DNA from: Erythrobacter donghaensis
Lineage (GTDB): Bacteria; Pseudomonadota; Alphaproteobacteria; Sphingomonadales; Sphingomonadaceae
Direction: 5' to 3'
NCBI RefSeq assembly: GCF_001557325.1
Contig: NZ_LSJS01000290.1
Span: 1-16,211, forward strand
DNA length: 16,211 nt
The position numbers and the translations under genes were made by a program. This document shows, in pieces, positions 1 to 6,967 of this stretch; the first letter of the stretch is position 1; the number at the start of each line of letters is the position of its first letter. The notes under the pieces were generated by a model, which was not told the DNA's origin, ran no database searches, and saw only the letters and a list, made by a program, of their open reading frames with translations.

Positions 1-85
1 GCGCTTGTCGGTGTCGGCAGCGATCAGGCTCGCCGCGAGGCTCGGGAACGCGGCGAGCCTGATCGCTGCCGACACCGACAAGCGC
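1..85. repeat. Perfect 36-bp inverted repeat (foldback) at the window edge
   Basis: Bases 1-36 are the exact reverse complement of bases 50-85, with a 13-base spacer (37-49). The right arm encodes a conserved stretch of the methyltransferase. The left arm begins at the first base of the window, so the palindrome may be cut there. A perfect arm of this length inside a conserved gene is not expected naturally, and a foldback or chimeric read at a contig end is the simplest explanation. Confidence 0.9.
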
Positions 86-553
86 CGCCTCGGCAACCTT
101 GCCCCGCGCGCCGCAAGGGCCGGAGCGGCGGTCGACCATACCGTGTTGCTCGATCCCGGCCGCGAAATGCGGAGCCTCCATCCGTGGGCCAACAAGGCCG
201 ATCACGTGCTCGTCGACGCGCCGTGTTCGGGCAGTGGCACCTGGCGGCGCAGCCCCGAGGGGCGGTGGCGACTCGACCCGGCCGAACTCGCGCGCCTTAA
301 CCATTTGCAGGACCACGTGCTCGATATCGCCGCGCAGCTGACCCGGCCGGGCGGGACCATCGCCTTCGTCACCTGCTCAGTGCTCGATGCCGAGGGGCCC
401 GACCGCGCCGCCGCCTTCCTGACGCGCCATCCGCGCTGGAGCGCCGCGCCGCTGGCGCTCCCGCTCGGCACGCCGCGCGGTGCAGGAATTCGCCTCGATC
501 CGCTCCATCACGGCACGGATGGTTTTTTCATCGCATGCCTTCGTTCACCATGA
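2..553 (+). CDS. rsmB: 16S rRNA (cytosine-5) methyltransferase, RsmB/NOL1/NOP2/Sun family, C-terminal part
   Basis: This is the 3' end of a gene whose start lies outside the window. The family transfers a methyl group from S-adenosylmethionine to a cytosine of 16S rRNA through a covalent cysteine adduct. Counting from base 5, the fragment shows the end of the SAM-binding fold (IAADTDKRRL, near residues 20-29), the motif DAPCSGSGTWRR (71-82, Cys74 as the release cysteine) and VTCSVLDAEG (122-131, Cys124 as the catalytic nucleophile). It ends with the usual DGFFIACL strand. The N-terminal RNA-binding NusB-like domain and the first SAM motif are missing because of the window edge. The first 36 bases are a perfect inverted copy of bases 50-85, so codons before about base 37 are probably not native. 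The exact member (RsmB rather than another RsmB-like enzyme) is inferred from motif style. Family assignment is secure. Confidence 0.85.
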   Translation, partial: RLSVSAAIRLAARLGNAASLIAADTDKRRLGNLAPRAARAGAAVDHTVLLDPGREMRSLHPWANKADHVLVDAPCSGSGTWRRSPEGRWRLDPAELARLNHLQDHVLDIAAQLTRPGGTIAFVTCSVLDAEGPDRAAAFLTRHPRWSAAPLALPLGTPRGAGIRLDPLHHGTDGFFIACLRSP

Positions 554-615
554 TAGGCTCCGGTGTTATGACCCAGCCATCCGGTTCCCGGTCTCAAGCA
601 CTCAAGGAGCTTCTG

Positions 616-1113
616 ATGCGTTTCGCAGCCCCTGCCGCCGCTCTCTCGCTGTGCCTTGCCATGACGGCGAGCATGTCGCTGGCCGGAAGCGAGGCAGGGC
701 CCGATCCGCGCGCTGCGGCGTTGATCGCGCAGGGGCAGGCCTCGCTCGCCGCCGGAGAGCCGCAGGCCGCGACCGACGCTTTCGAGGCCGCGCTGGCGGT
801 CGATCCGGGCTACACCCCGATCTTCATCGACCTTGCCGAGGCCGCGCGCCAGCAGGGGTTGCAGGGCAAGGCGATCCGCTATTACCGCGAGGCGCTCGAG
901 CGCGATCCGGGGAACTTCGCGGCGATCTCCGGCGAGGGCGCGGCGCTGGTCGAGAAGGGCGCGCTCGAGAAGGCCAAGCGCAACCTCGCCAAGCTGCAAT
1001 CGCTGTGCGGTGATGAGTGCCCCGAAACGGTCGCCCTGCAATCGACCATCGCACGCGGCGCGCCCGCCAGGCTGGCGGTGGAGAGCAAGGGTGACGGGGC
1101 GGCGTCGAACTGA
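616..1113 (+). CDS. Exported tetratricopeptide-repeat protein
   Basis: A 165-aa protein of unknown specific role, probably periplasmic. The start at 616 is chosen because AAGGAG (604-609) lies six bases upstream and because the protein then opens with a clean signal peptide: an Arg near the start, a hydrophobic core and a likely cleavage after SLA (residue 23). An in-frame ATG at 568 would put 16 polar residues before the signal and has no good ribosome binding site. Residues 34-130 hold about three TPR-like helical pairs with the typical spacing of small residues and Pro-Gly turns (for example AALAVDPGYTPIFIDLAEAA and EALERDPGNFAAI). The tail carries two cysteines (131 and 135). It follows the methyltransferase gene by 62 bases and could share its transcript. 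TPR domains bind partner proteins; the partner cannot be told from sequence. Confidence 0.8.
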   Translation: MRFAAPAAALSLCLAMTASMSLAGSEAGPDPRAAALIAQGQASLAAGEPQAATDAFEAALAVDPGYTPIFIDLAEAARQQGLQGKAIRYYREALERDPGNFAAISGEGAALVEKGALEKAKRNLAKLQSLCGDECPETVALQSTIARGAPARLAVESKGDGAASN

Positions 1114-1117
1114 GCGT

Positions 1118-1600
1118 TCAGATCAGCCCCCGGAACTCCGCCAGCACTTCCTCGTAAACCGCCCGCTTGAAGGGCACGATCACCTCCGGCAGCAGGCCCG
1201 GATCGATCCAGCGCCATGCGTTGAACTCGGGCGGGTCGTGCGCTTCGAGGTTCACGTCGCTGTCCTGCCCGAGAAAGCGGCCGAGGAACCAGTGCTGTTC
1301 CTGCCCGCGATACTTGCCCTTCCACACCTTGCCGAGCAGCTCGGGCGGCAGATCGTAGCGGATCGGGCGCGAGGCTGGGGCGATGACCTCGACGAGCGAC
1401 TCTCCGATACCGGTCTCCTCCGCGAGCTCGCGCAGCGCGGCTGCGCGCAGGTCCTCGCCCTTGTCGATCCCGCCCTGCGGCATCTGCCAGAAGCCGTGCG
1501 CCGAAGGGTCGATGCGCTGGCCGACGAAGACGAGGCCATCGCGGTTGACCAGCATGAACCCCGCGCAGGGGCGATAGGGAAGGCTCTCGCGATCGATCAT
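1118..1600 (-). CDS. rppH: RNA pyrophosphohydrolase (Nudix)
   Basis: RppH removes pyrophosphate from the 5' triphosphate of mRNAs, which makes them good substrates for RNase E and starts 5'-end-dependent decay. The 160-aa protein is full length for the family. It has the N-terminal [14 protein letters not shown] segment, the RppH signature WQMPQGGID (38-46), and a complete Nudix box at 43-65 with G43, E49, R57, E58, E61 and E62 in register (the glutamates bind the catalytic metals). The start ATG overlaps the TGA of the upstream esterase gene as ATGA (1597-1600), so the two are probably translationally coupled. The stop lies only four bases from the stop of the convergent TPR gene. RppH is recognised with high confidence over other Nudix enzymes because of the WQMPQGG motif and its length. 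Confidence 0.93.
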   Translation of the reverse strand: MIDRESLPYRPCAGFMLVNRDGLVFVGQRIDPSAHGFWQMPQGGIDKGEDLRAAALRELAEETGIGESLVEVIAPASRPIRYDLPPELLGKVWKGKYRGQEQHWFLGRFLGQDSDVNLEAHDPPEFNAWRWIDPGLLPEVIVPFKRAVYEEVLAEFRGLI

Positions 1601-2547
1601 GCGGGGCTCTCCAGCATGAAGCGCATCGCCGCGACGATGCGTTCGAGGTCGGCTTGCGTCGAAGGCACCATCTGCCTCAGGTTGACGAAGGAATGCGTCA
1701 CCCCGCGCATCTCGAGGAACACCACGTCACGCCCCGCGTCGACCAGTGCCCTGGCATAGGCGCGGCCCGAATCGCGGATGGGGTCAAGGCTGGCGGTGAC
1801 GACGATGGTTGGCGGGGCAGTGGAGTGGTCGGAGAGGATCGGGAAGCCGCGCGGGTCCGAGCGGTCCGCGGCGTAGGCGGCGTCGAAGAAGCCCATGGTC
1901 TCGGCGGTGAGGACGAAGCCCTCGCTGAATTGCGCCATGCTCTCCGAGCCGTTGGCATCGGCGACCAACGGGAAAATCGGGACTTGCAGCAGCACCGGCA
2001 CGGCGGCGGGGCGCTGCCCAAGCAGCTGGCTCACCACCACCGTGGCGTTGCCGCCCGCCGAATCGCCGATGGTGACGATGCCGCTCGCCGTGAGGCCCAG
2101 TTCGGCAGGAGAGGATGCCACCCACCGCGTCGCCGCCTCGCAATCGAGGATTGCGGCGGGGAAGGGCGCCTCGGGCGCGCGGGCATAGTGGACCGCGACC
2201 AAGGGCAAGTCGGCGAGCGCGGCGATCTCGGTGCAGAGGGCATGGTGGGTGTCGAGGTCCCCGATCACGAAGCCGCCGCCGTGGTAGAAGGTGATCACCG
2301 GCGTCGCCCCCTCGCGGCTCTCGCGCGCGTCGTAGAGGCGCAGGGGAATGTCGCCGTTCGGTCCGGGGCACGAAAGGTCGCGGATCACCGGCAGCGCTCG
2401 CGCGGGGCGGTCGGCGAGGTTGTGCAGCGCCTGGTAAGAGGCGCGCGCCTCCTCCAGCGTCATGTCAACGATCTTCGGCCCGTTCACCTGCGCCATCATG
2501 TCGAGGAAGGCCTTCATGTCGGGGCGAATGAAAGGCGCGTCGGTCAT
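1597..2547 (-). CDS. Alpha/beta hydrolase, hormone-sensitive-lipase (family IV) esterase
   Basis: Predicted cytoplasmic carboxylesterase of 316 aa. The oxyanion-hole motif HGGG is at 89-92, the nucleophile elbow GDSAGG at 161-166 (Ser163), the acidic triad residue is in SLDPIRD (Asp255), and the histidine is in GVTHSF (His285). These are the hallmarks of bacterial family IV esterases, which hydrolyse short-chain acyl esters. The true substrate is unknown. The start at 2547 ([10 protein letters not shown]) is preferred because GGAGAG lies about seven bases upstream on the coding strand. The open frame continues 19 codons further with no such signal. The gene overlaps rppH by four bases and is divergent from the YdjM-like gene, with 94 bases between them for both promoters. 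The pairing with rppH has no obvious functional logic. Confidence 0.87.
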   Translation of the reverse strand: MTDAPFIRPDMKAFLDMMAQVNGPKIVDMTLEEARASYQALHNLADRPARALPVIRDLSCPGPNGDIPLRLYDARESREGATPVITFYHGGGFVIGDLDTHHALCTEIAALADLPLVAVHYARAPEAPFPAAILDCEAATRWVASSPAELGLTASGIVTIGDSAGGNATVVVSQLLGQRPAAVPVLLQVPIFPLVADANGSESMAQFSEGFVLTAETMGFFDAAYAADRSDPRGFPILSDHSTAPPTIVVTASLDPIRDSGRAYARALVDAGRDVVFLEMRGVTHSFVNLRQMVPSTQADLERIVAAMRFMLESPA

Positions 2548-2641
2548 CGTGGTTCTCTCCCGTTGTCGGGCCCCGCGATAGGCGAGGGAACGGCGGATTT
2601 CCACTCGCTAGATTGCAGGCGGCGCGCTAGCCTCGGAAGCG
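2548..2641. promoter_or_regulatory. Divergent intergenic region, esterase/rppH versus YdjM-like gene
   Basis: These 94 bases separate two divergent start codons and must hold both promoters. The esterase ribosome binding site (GGAGAG on the minus strand) is near the left edge, and a weak GGAAG (2635-2639) precedes the plus-strand ATG. A gcgctagc palindrome lies near 2623-2630. I see no convincing -35/-10 pair. Confidence 0.4.
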
Positions 2642-3631
2642 ATGGACAATCTGACACATAGCCTTGTCGGCGCGGTGATGGGGCAGGCGGGGCTCAAGAA
2701 GACCACCGGCCTTGCCATGCCCGCGCTGATCATCGGCGCGAACCTGCCCGATGTGGACGCGGCGTGCTTCTTCTGGCTCGAGGGCACCGAGCACCTCGCC
2801 TTCCGCAGAGGCATCACCCACGGCCCGCCCGCGCTGGTGCTGCTGCCGCTGATCCTGGCGGGGCTGCTGTGGGGCTGGGACCGCTGGCAGACCCGGCGCG
2901 GCACGCGGCCCGAGGCGCGGCTGCCGGTGCGCTTCGGGTGGCTCTATGCGATGGCCTTCATCGGCTGCCTCAGCCACCCCTTCTTCGACTGGCTCAACGT
3001 CTACGGCATCCGGCTGCTGGAGCCGTTCTCCTCGCAATGGTTCTATGGCGATACGCTGTTCATCATCGACCCGTGGCTGTGGGCGATGCTGATTGCGAGC
3101 GTGTGGTGGTCGCGGCGGCGGGAGAAGGCGGGGGCGAGCTATCGCTGGCCCGCCATCTTCGGGATCGTGGCGACGCTCGGCTATATCGGCTGGAACTGGC
3201 TTACGACGGAGACCGCCTTCGTGGTCTACTCGATAAATTCCAAGGTTCCGCCGATCGACGCAGACGGCCAGTTCCGGCGTTCCGAAATCCCCGAGGCGCA
3301 GCAGATTGCTGCCCCGGTTCCAATATGGTCAGGCCAACGCGAACTTATTCTTGGCGAGAAGAACCGATACTACGTCATCCACCCGGGTAAGCCGCAAAGT
3401 CCGTGGACCGCCAAACCGATCACCGACAAGCCCTGTGCTTGGCCTGATGTCGAGGCTCTGCGCCGCACCAACACCCAACTCGACGCCTTCCTGTTCTGGT
3501 CGCGCGCGCCCTTCGCGACCCGCGCGCCGGACGGGTCGGTGATGCTCTACGACGCCCGCTTCTACGATCCACGCGCGCGGGACCGGTTCTCGGTCGCGCT
3601 CCCGGATGTGAAGTGCGAACCGCTTCCCTAG
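2642..3631 (+). CDS. Inner-membrane metal-dependent hydrolase-like protein (YdjM / DUF457 family)
   Basis: A 329-aa membrane protein. The N-terminus matches the YdjM/YbcI (DUF457) family: MDNLTHSLVG with His6, NLPDVD (35-39) with two aspartates, RRGITHG (55-61) with His60, and SHPFFDWLNVYG (111-122) with His112 and Asp116, followed by conserved DTLFIIDPW (137-145). These His and Asp residues are the presumed metal site that gives the family its name, but no reaction is proven. Hydrophobic segments lie near 25-34, 62-78, 99-112, 141-157 and 168-186. The C-terminal part (after about 190) is soluble and resembles the periplasmic tail seen in longer members of the family. Bases about 3230-3480 use more A/T-ending codons than the rest of the gene. 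Related YdjM in E. coli is under LexA control, and a photolyase gene follows here, but I see no LexA box. Confidence 0.82.
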   Translation: MDNLTHSLVGAVMGQAGLKKTTGLAMPALIIGANLPDVDAACFFWLEGTEHLAFRRGITHGPPALVLLPLILAGLLWGWDRWQTRRGTRPEARLPVRFGWLYAMAFIGCLSHPFFDWLNVYGIRLLEPFSSQWFYGDTLFIIDPWLWAMLIASVWWSRRREKAGASYRWPAIFGIVATLGYIGWNWLTTETAFVVYSINSKVPPIDADGQFRRSEIPEAQQIAAPVPIWSGQRELILGEKNRYYVIHPGKPQSPWTAKPITDKPCAWPDVEALRRTNTQLDAFLFWSRAPFATRAPDGSVMLYDARFYDPRARDRFSVALPDVKCEPLP

Positions 3632-3634
3632 TTC

Positions 3635-3745
3635 GTTATCCTGAACTTGTTTCAGGATCCATTCTTCCCCACTCGCCGCCGCTCGGAATTGCGCGATGGA
3701 TGCTGGAAACGAAGTTCACCAAAGGTGAAACAAGTTCAGTATGAC
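3635..3745. repeat. Degraded dispersed inverted repeat of the sphingomonad type
   Basis: The left arm (3635-3662) contains TCCTGAActtgtTTCAGGA, itself a 7-bp hairpin (3639-3645 with 3651-3657). The right arm at 3727-3745 reads GAAACAAGTTCAGTATGAC, the reverse complement of the left arm over 19 bases with two mismatches. A degenerate third copy starts with atggatgctggaaac (3696-3710), and a 6-bp hairpin TTCACC-aaa-GGTGAA sits at 3715-3729. From memory, this core with its flanking ATCC/GGAT is a common intergenic repeat in sphingomonad genomes. It fills most of the gap between the YdjM-like gene and phrB and may act as a transcript-end structure. Confidence 0.7.
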
Positions 3746-3779
3746 GGCGTTGGGTGGGTTTGGATCAACAGAGTAACCA

Positions 3780-5204
3780 ATGCCCCAAACCCAAATCGTA
3801 TGGCTGCGGCGCGATCTGCGCCTTGCCGACAATCCCGCGCTTTATCACGCCGCCAAGGCAGGGCCGGTCATCGCGGTCTATGTCCTCGACGACGAGAGCC
3901 CGAAGCACCACGCCTATGGCGGCGCCTCGCGCTGGTGGCTGCATCATTCGCTCGAGAGCCTTGCGGAGAGTTTCGCAACGAAGGGCTCGCGGCTGATCCT
4001 GCGGCGCGGGGAGGCGGTAGCGGAACTCGCCAAGCTTGCGCAGGAGGTCGGCGCGACCACCGTCCACTGCAACCGCCACTACGAGCCGTGGTGGCGCAAG
4101 GTGCAGGGCAAGCTGGCGGAACGCCTCGACCTGCAATGCCATGATGGCAATTACCTGATGCCGCCCGGCTCGGTCACCACGGGCTCGGGCGGGCAGTACA
4201 AGATCTACACGCCCTTCAGCCGCGCCCTGCGCGCGCAGCTTCCGCCGCGTGACGAACTCCCGGTGCCCGAGAAGCTGGGGGCTCCGGCAAGCTGGCCCGC
4301 CTCGGATGACCTCGCCGCGTGGAACCTCCTTCCCACCAGGCCCGACTGGGCGGGCGGCCTGCGCGACTTCTGGCAAGTCGGGGAGGAAGCCGCGCACCGG
4401 CGGATGCACTGGTGGGCCGATCATGTCGATGACTACCACGACAAGCGCAACAACCCTTCCGAGGACAAGGTCTCGCGCCTCTCGCCCCATCTCCACTTCG
4501 GCGAAATCTCGCCGATCCAGGTCTGGCACGCGCACCATGCGCGCAAGCAGCGAAGCGGTAGCGCAGACGACGCCCGGACGTCCGAGGGCTGGTCGACCTA
4601 CGAAGGCGAGCTGATCTGGCGCGACTTCGCGACGAACACGATTTGCCAGTTCCCGGATTACGCCACCGCCAACCACCGCAAGGAATTCGACCGCTTTCCC
4701 TGGCGCGATCCCGCCACCGACGAAGCCGCCGCGCGCGATCTAAAAGCCTGGCAGCAAGGCCGCACCGGCTACCCGATCGTCGATGCCGGGATGCGCCAGC
4801 TGTGGCAGACCGGGTGGATGCACAACCGCGTGCGGATGATCACCGCGAGCTTCCTCATCAAGCACCTGCTGATCGACTGGCGCGTGGGCGAGCAGTGGTT
4901 CTGGGACACGCTGGTCGATGCCGACTATGCCTCCAACGCCACCAACTGGCAGTGGGTCGCGGGCACGGGCGGGGACAGCAACATGTTCAGCCGCATCATG
5001 GCGCCGCTCTCCCAGTCCGAGAAGTTCGACGCGGCGCGCTATATCCGCACCTATGTTCCCGAGCTGAAGGGGATCGACGAGCCCTATGTCCACGACCCCG
5101 AGGAATTCGGGCGGCGGCCCGCGGGCTATCCGCGCAAGATCGTCGCGCACCGCGCGGCGCGCGAGCGGGCGCTGGCGGCACTCAAGGCCATCAAACAGGG
5201 CTGA
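3780..5204 (+). CDS. phrB: Deoxyribodipyrimidine photolyase (CPD photolyase)
   Basis: Light-driven flavoenzyme that reverts cyclobutane pyrimidine dimers in DNA. The 474-aa protein is the normal length for class I microbial photolyases. It has the N-terminal Rossmann-like antenna domain (VWLRRDLRLADNPAL, 7-21), the linker motif YTPFSRAL (143-150), and the helical FAD domain with SPHLHFGEISP (235-245), ELIWRDF (277-283) and TGYPIVDAGMRQL (329-341). TGWMHNRVRMITASFLIKHLLIDWRVGE follows at 344-371. Lined up by eye with E. coli PhrB, the electron-transfer triad is Trp390, Trp367 and Trp308, the flavin-proximal Asn is Asn386 and the dimer-stacking Trp is Trp392, so repair activity is expected. No clear Shine-Dalgarno sequence precedes the ATG. 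The gene stands alone behind the dispersed repeat. The antenna pigment cannot be decided from sequence. Confidence 0.93.
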   Translation: MPQTQIVWLRRDLRLADNPALYHAAKAGPVIAVYVLDDESPKHHAYGGASRWWLHHSLESLAESFATKGSRLILRRGEAVAELAKLAQEVGATTVHCNRHYEPWWRKVQGKLAERLDLQCHDGNYLMPPGSVTTGSGGQYKIYTPFSRALRAQLPPRDELPVPEKLGAPASWPASDDLAAWNLLPTRPDWAGGLRDFWQVGEEAAHRRMHWWADHVDDYHDKRNNPSEDKVSRLSPHLHFGEISPIQVWHAHHARKQRSGSADDARTSEGWSTYEGELIWRDFATNTICQFPDYATANHRKEFDRFPWRDPATDEAAARDLKAWQQGRTGYPIVDAGMRQLWQTGWMHNRVRMITASFLIKHLLIDWRVGEQWFWDTLVDADYASNATNWQWVAGTGGDSNMFSRIMAPLSQSEKFDAARYIRTYVPELKGIDEPYVHDPEEFGRRPAGYPRKIVAHRAARERALAALKAIKQG

Positions 5205-5239
5205 GCAGGGCTTGCCCCCGATGCCTCCGCCCGCCTATG

Positions 5240-5265
5240 CCTCTCGCCGACACGGTAACGAGAGG
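5240..5265 (+). promoter_or_regulatory. Hairpin enclosing the ribosome binding site of the serine hydrolase gene
   Basis: CCTCTCG (5240-5246) pairs exactly with CGAGAGG (5259-5265), and CCG (5247-5249) can pair with CGG (5253-5255) inside, leaving a three-base bulge. The right arm contains the purine-rich GAGAGG that serves as Shine-Dalgarno sequence for the ATG at 5271. When folded, this would hide the site, so translation may be limited or regulated. It could instead be chance, or the end of the phrB transcript, though there is no U-run after it. Confidence 0.45.
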
Positions 5266-5270
5266 GTGAG

Positions 5271-6467
5271 ATGACGGGCATGATCAAGGGCGCGGTTGCG
5301 GGTCTGGTGCTGGCGGCGATGCTGGCGGGCGGCGGGGTGCAGGCCGAGGAACAGGGCCCCGAAGCCCCGGCCGCGCGCCTGACCCAGCCTCCGGTGCGCG
5401 ACCAGTCCGAGCTCCAGGTGCTGTTCTGGACCGATGAACAGCGCACGCAGCGCTTCCGCGCGATGGAGCAGTGGTTCGCCGGCCACGAGGTGCCCGCTGC
5501 CGCGAGCGCGCGCGCGCTGCCCAAGGGCGCGCCGCTCTCCGAGGGATTGCAGGCCGATCTGATCGCGACGATGCGCGAGACCGGCACCGCGGGGATGATG
5601 ATCCTCGAGGACGGCAAGGTCCGCTTCGAGGCCTACAACCTCGATCTCGGCCCCGAGGACCGCTGGACCAGCTTTTCGGTCGCCAAGAGCTTCACCTCCA
5701 CCCTGCTCGGCGCGGCACTCAAGGATGGTTACATCAAGAGCCTCGATGATCCCGTGACGCAATACATCCCCGGGCTCGCCGGCAGCGCTTATGACGGCGT
5801 CACCGTGAGGCAGCTCGCCACCATGACCAGCGGGGTCAAGTGGAACGAGGACTATGCCGATCCCAACTCCGATGTCGCCAAGACCCAGAGCTTCGTGATC
5901 GAACACGGGGCCAATGCCATCGTCGCGCAGATGAGACAGCTCCCGCGCGAGGCCGAGCCGGGGACGAAGTGGGTCTACAAGACCGGCGAGACAAACCTCA
6001 TCGGCCTGCTGGTCGAGAATGCGGTGGGCAAGCCGCTGGCGGAGTATGCCAAGACGAAGATCGTCGACCCGGCGGGGTTTGCGGGCGGTCTGTTCTGGAT
6101 GGTCGACCCGCGCGGCGGGAACATCGGCGGGTGCTGCCTGTCGCTCCGCCTCGCGGACTATGCGCGCATGGGGCTCTTCGCGCTCGAGGGCGGACAGGGC
6201 GTCGTGCCGGAGGGCTGGTTTGCCGAGGCGGGCAAGGCGCAGGTCGATTTTGCTCCGCGCGCGCCCGGCTTCGGATACGGCTACCAGTGGTGGGTCTATC
6301 CCGGCGGCAATTACGGCGCGCAAGGGATCTTCGGGCAGGGGATCACGCTCGTGCCCTCCAAGGGGCTGGTGATCGCCTTCGTCGGCAACTGGTCCAAGGC
6401 GAGCGGCGGGCCCGAGCGGGTGCGACTGCTCGCCATGGCCCCGCGCATCATCGCCGAGGCGGACTGA
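5271..6467 (+). CDS. Exported serine hydrolase of the beta-lactamase / penicillin-binding-protein-like family
   Basis: A 398-aa protein with an N-terminal signal peptide (Lys6, hydrophobic core 8-20, likely cleavage after VQA at residue 25), so probably periplasmic. The catalytic SxxK motif is SVAK at 136-139 in SFSVAKSFTSTLLG. The second motif region is WVYKTGETN (234-242, Tyr236 as likely base), and the third-strand region is IFGQG (353-357), as in the beta-lactamase class C-like esterase family (Beta-lactamase Pfam family). These enzymes are often esterases or peptidases rather than resistance enzymes, and the usual KTG triad of true AmpC is absent, so antibiotic hydrolysis should not be assumed. 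The start at 5271 fits the GAGAGG site five bases upstream; ATG 5280 is a less likely alternative. It lies 66 bases behind phrB in the same direction and converges with the PilZ gene. Confidence 0.85.
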   Translation: MTGMIKGAVAGLVLAAMLAGGGVQAEEQGPEAPAARLTQPPVRDQSELQVLFWTDEQRTQRFRAMEQWFAGHEVPAAASARALPKGAPLSEGLQADLIATMRETGTAGMMILEDGKVRFEAYNLDLGPEDRWTSFSVAKSFTSTLLGAALKDGYIKSLDDPVTQYIPGLAGSAYDGVTVRQLATMTSGVKWNEDYADPNSDVAKTQSFVIEHGANAIVAQMRQLPREAEPGTKWVYKTGETNLIGLLVENAVGKPLAEYAKTKIVDPAGFAGGLFWMVDPRGGNIGGCCLSLRLADYARMGLFALEGGQGVVPEGWFAEAGKAQVDFAPRAPGFGYGYQWWVYPGGNYGAQGIFGQGITLVPSKGLVIAFVGNWSKASGGPERVRLLAMAPRIIAEAD

Positions 6468-6472
6468 CCGTT

Positions 6473-6485
6473 CCGGCAGCGCCGG
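6473..6485. other. Short hairpin in the convergent gap between the serine hydrolase and PilZ genes
   Basis: CCGGC-agc-GCCGG is a perfect 5-bp stem filling most of the 19 bases between two convergent stop codons. The position suits a shared transcription end, but there is no U-run on either side and the stem is short, so terminator function is doubtful. Confidence 0.25.
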
Positions 6486-6486
6486 G

Positions 6487-6834
6487 TCAGAGCGACTGCC
6501 GGTAGACCCCGGTGGTGCTGTAGCGCTGCAGGATGTTGTCGTGCACGATCGGGCTCAAGAGCTCGCTGAAGGCGCAGCCGACGATGCAGTTGTCCCACCA
6601 CACCACCTCGGCCTGGAGCGATTCGAGGCCGGGGAGGGTGAGCCAGCACATCTGGCCCTCGTGCATGCGGTTGATCGAGGCGGCCGAGAAGCCCGAGATC
6701 GACAGATCATGCACCACGCTCTGGAACGCTCGCCCGCCCGAGGCGCGCAAGGTGGCCGGGATCGTCAGCCGAGTGCGGGGGCTGCAACGATCTTCCTGCG
6801 AGGCGGCGTGATAGGGATCGGTATGAAGCGGCAT
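6487..6834 (-). CDS. Small PilZ-domain protein (likely cyclic-di-GMP binding)
   Basis: A 115-aa cytoplasmic protein made almost entirely of one PilZ domain. The cyclic-di-GMP motifs are both present: RxxxR as RCSPR (Arg16, Arg20) and DxSxxG as DLSISG (Asp43, Ser45, Gly48). A beta-rich body follows, ending with the WDNCIVGCAFSELLS segment typical of alphaproteobacterial single-domain PilZ proteins. Such proteins act as receptors that change motility, polysaccharide or cell-cycle partners when cyclic-di-GMP rises. No partner is visible nearby. The start at 6834 has only a weak AAGG upstream. The gene has its own 133-base upstream region and appears to be a single-gene unit. Confidence 0.85.
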   Translation of the reverse strand: MPLHTDPYHAASQEDRCSPRTRLTIPATLRASGGRAFQSVVHDLSISGFSAASINRMHEGQMCWLTLPGLESLQAEVVWWDNCIVGCAFSELLSPIVHDNILQRYSTTGVYRQSL

Positions 6835-6926
6835 TGCCGTTGGCCTTGTATCGAAGCGGGCGGTCTCACGGGGCGGCTTGGTCCTCCCGGGAGAATGCGC
6901 AGAACGATCCTAACCGAGTGCTTCGG

Positions 6927-6946
6927 AACGTGGTGAACGCCACGTT
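6927..6946 (-). terminator. Possible terminator hairpin after the purF-SDR unit
   Basis: AACGTGG (6927-6933) and CCACGTT (6940-6946) form a perfect 7-bp stem with a six-base loop, 21 bases beyond the stop of the short-chain dehydrogenase gene. There is no U-run after it on the minus strand, so it may only protect the transcript end. It lies in the 133-base gap upstream of the PilZ gene, in which I see no other clear signal. Confidence 0.35.
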
Positions 6947-6967
6947 AGACACGCGGCCCGGGCGCGG

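Noticed and set aside
2548..2641. LexA box before the YdjM-like gene, suggested by E. coli ydjM regulation
   Set aside because: No GTTCN7GTTC or CTGTN8ACAG-type site is present between the divergent genes.
1654..2661. 335-codon plus-strand open frame opposite the esterase gene
   Set aside because: Arg/Gly/His-rich shadow; the minus strand carries a complete esterase with all catalytic motifs.
3632..3779. Insertion sequence remnant or CRISPR repeat before phrB
   Set aside because: The inverted repeats are short, nested and degenerate, with no transposase remnant, no target-site duplication and no regular repeat-spacer pattern; a dispersed intergenic repeat fits better.
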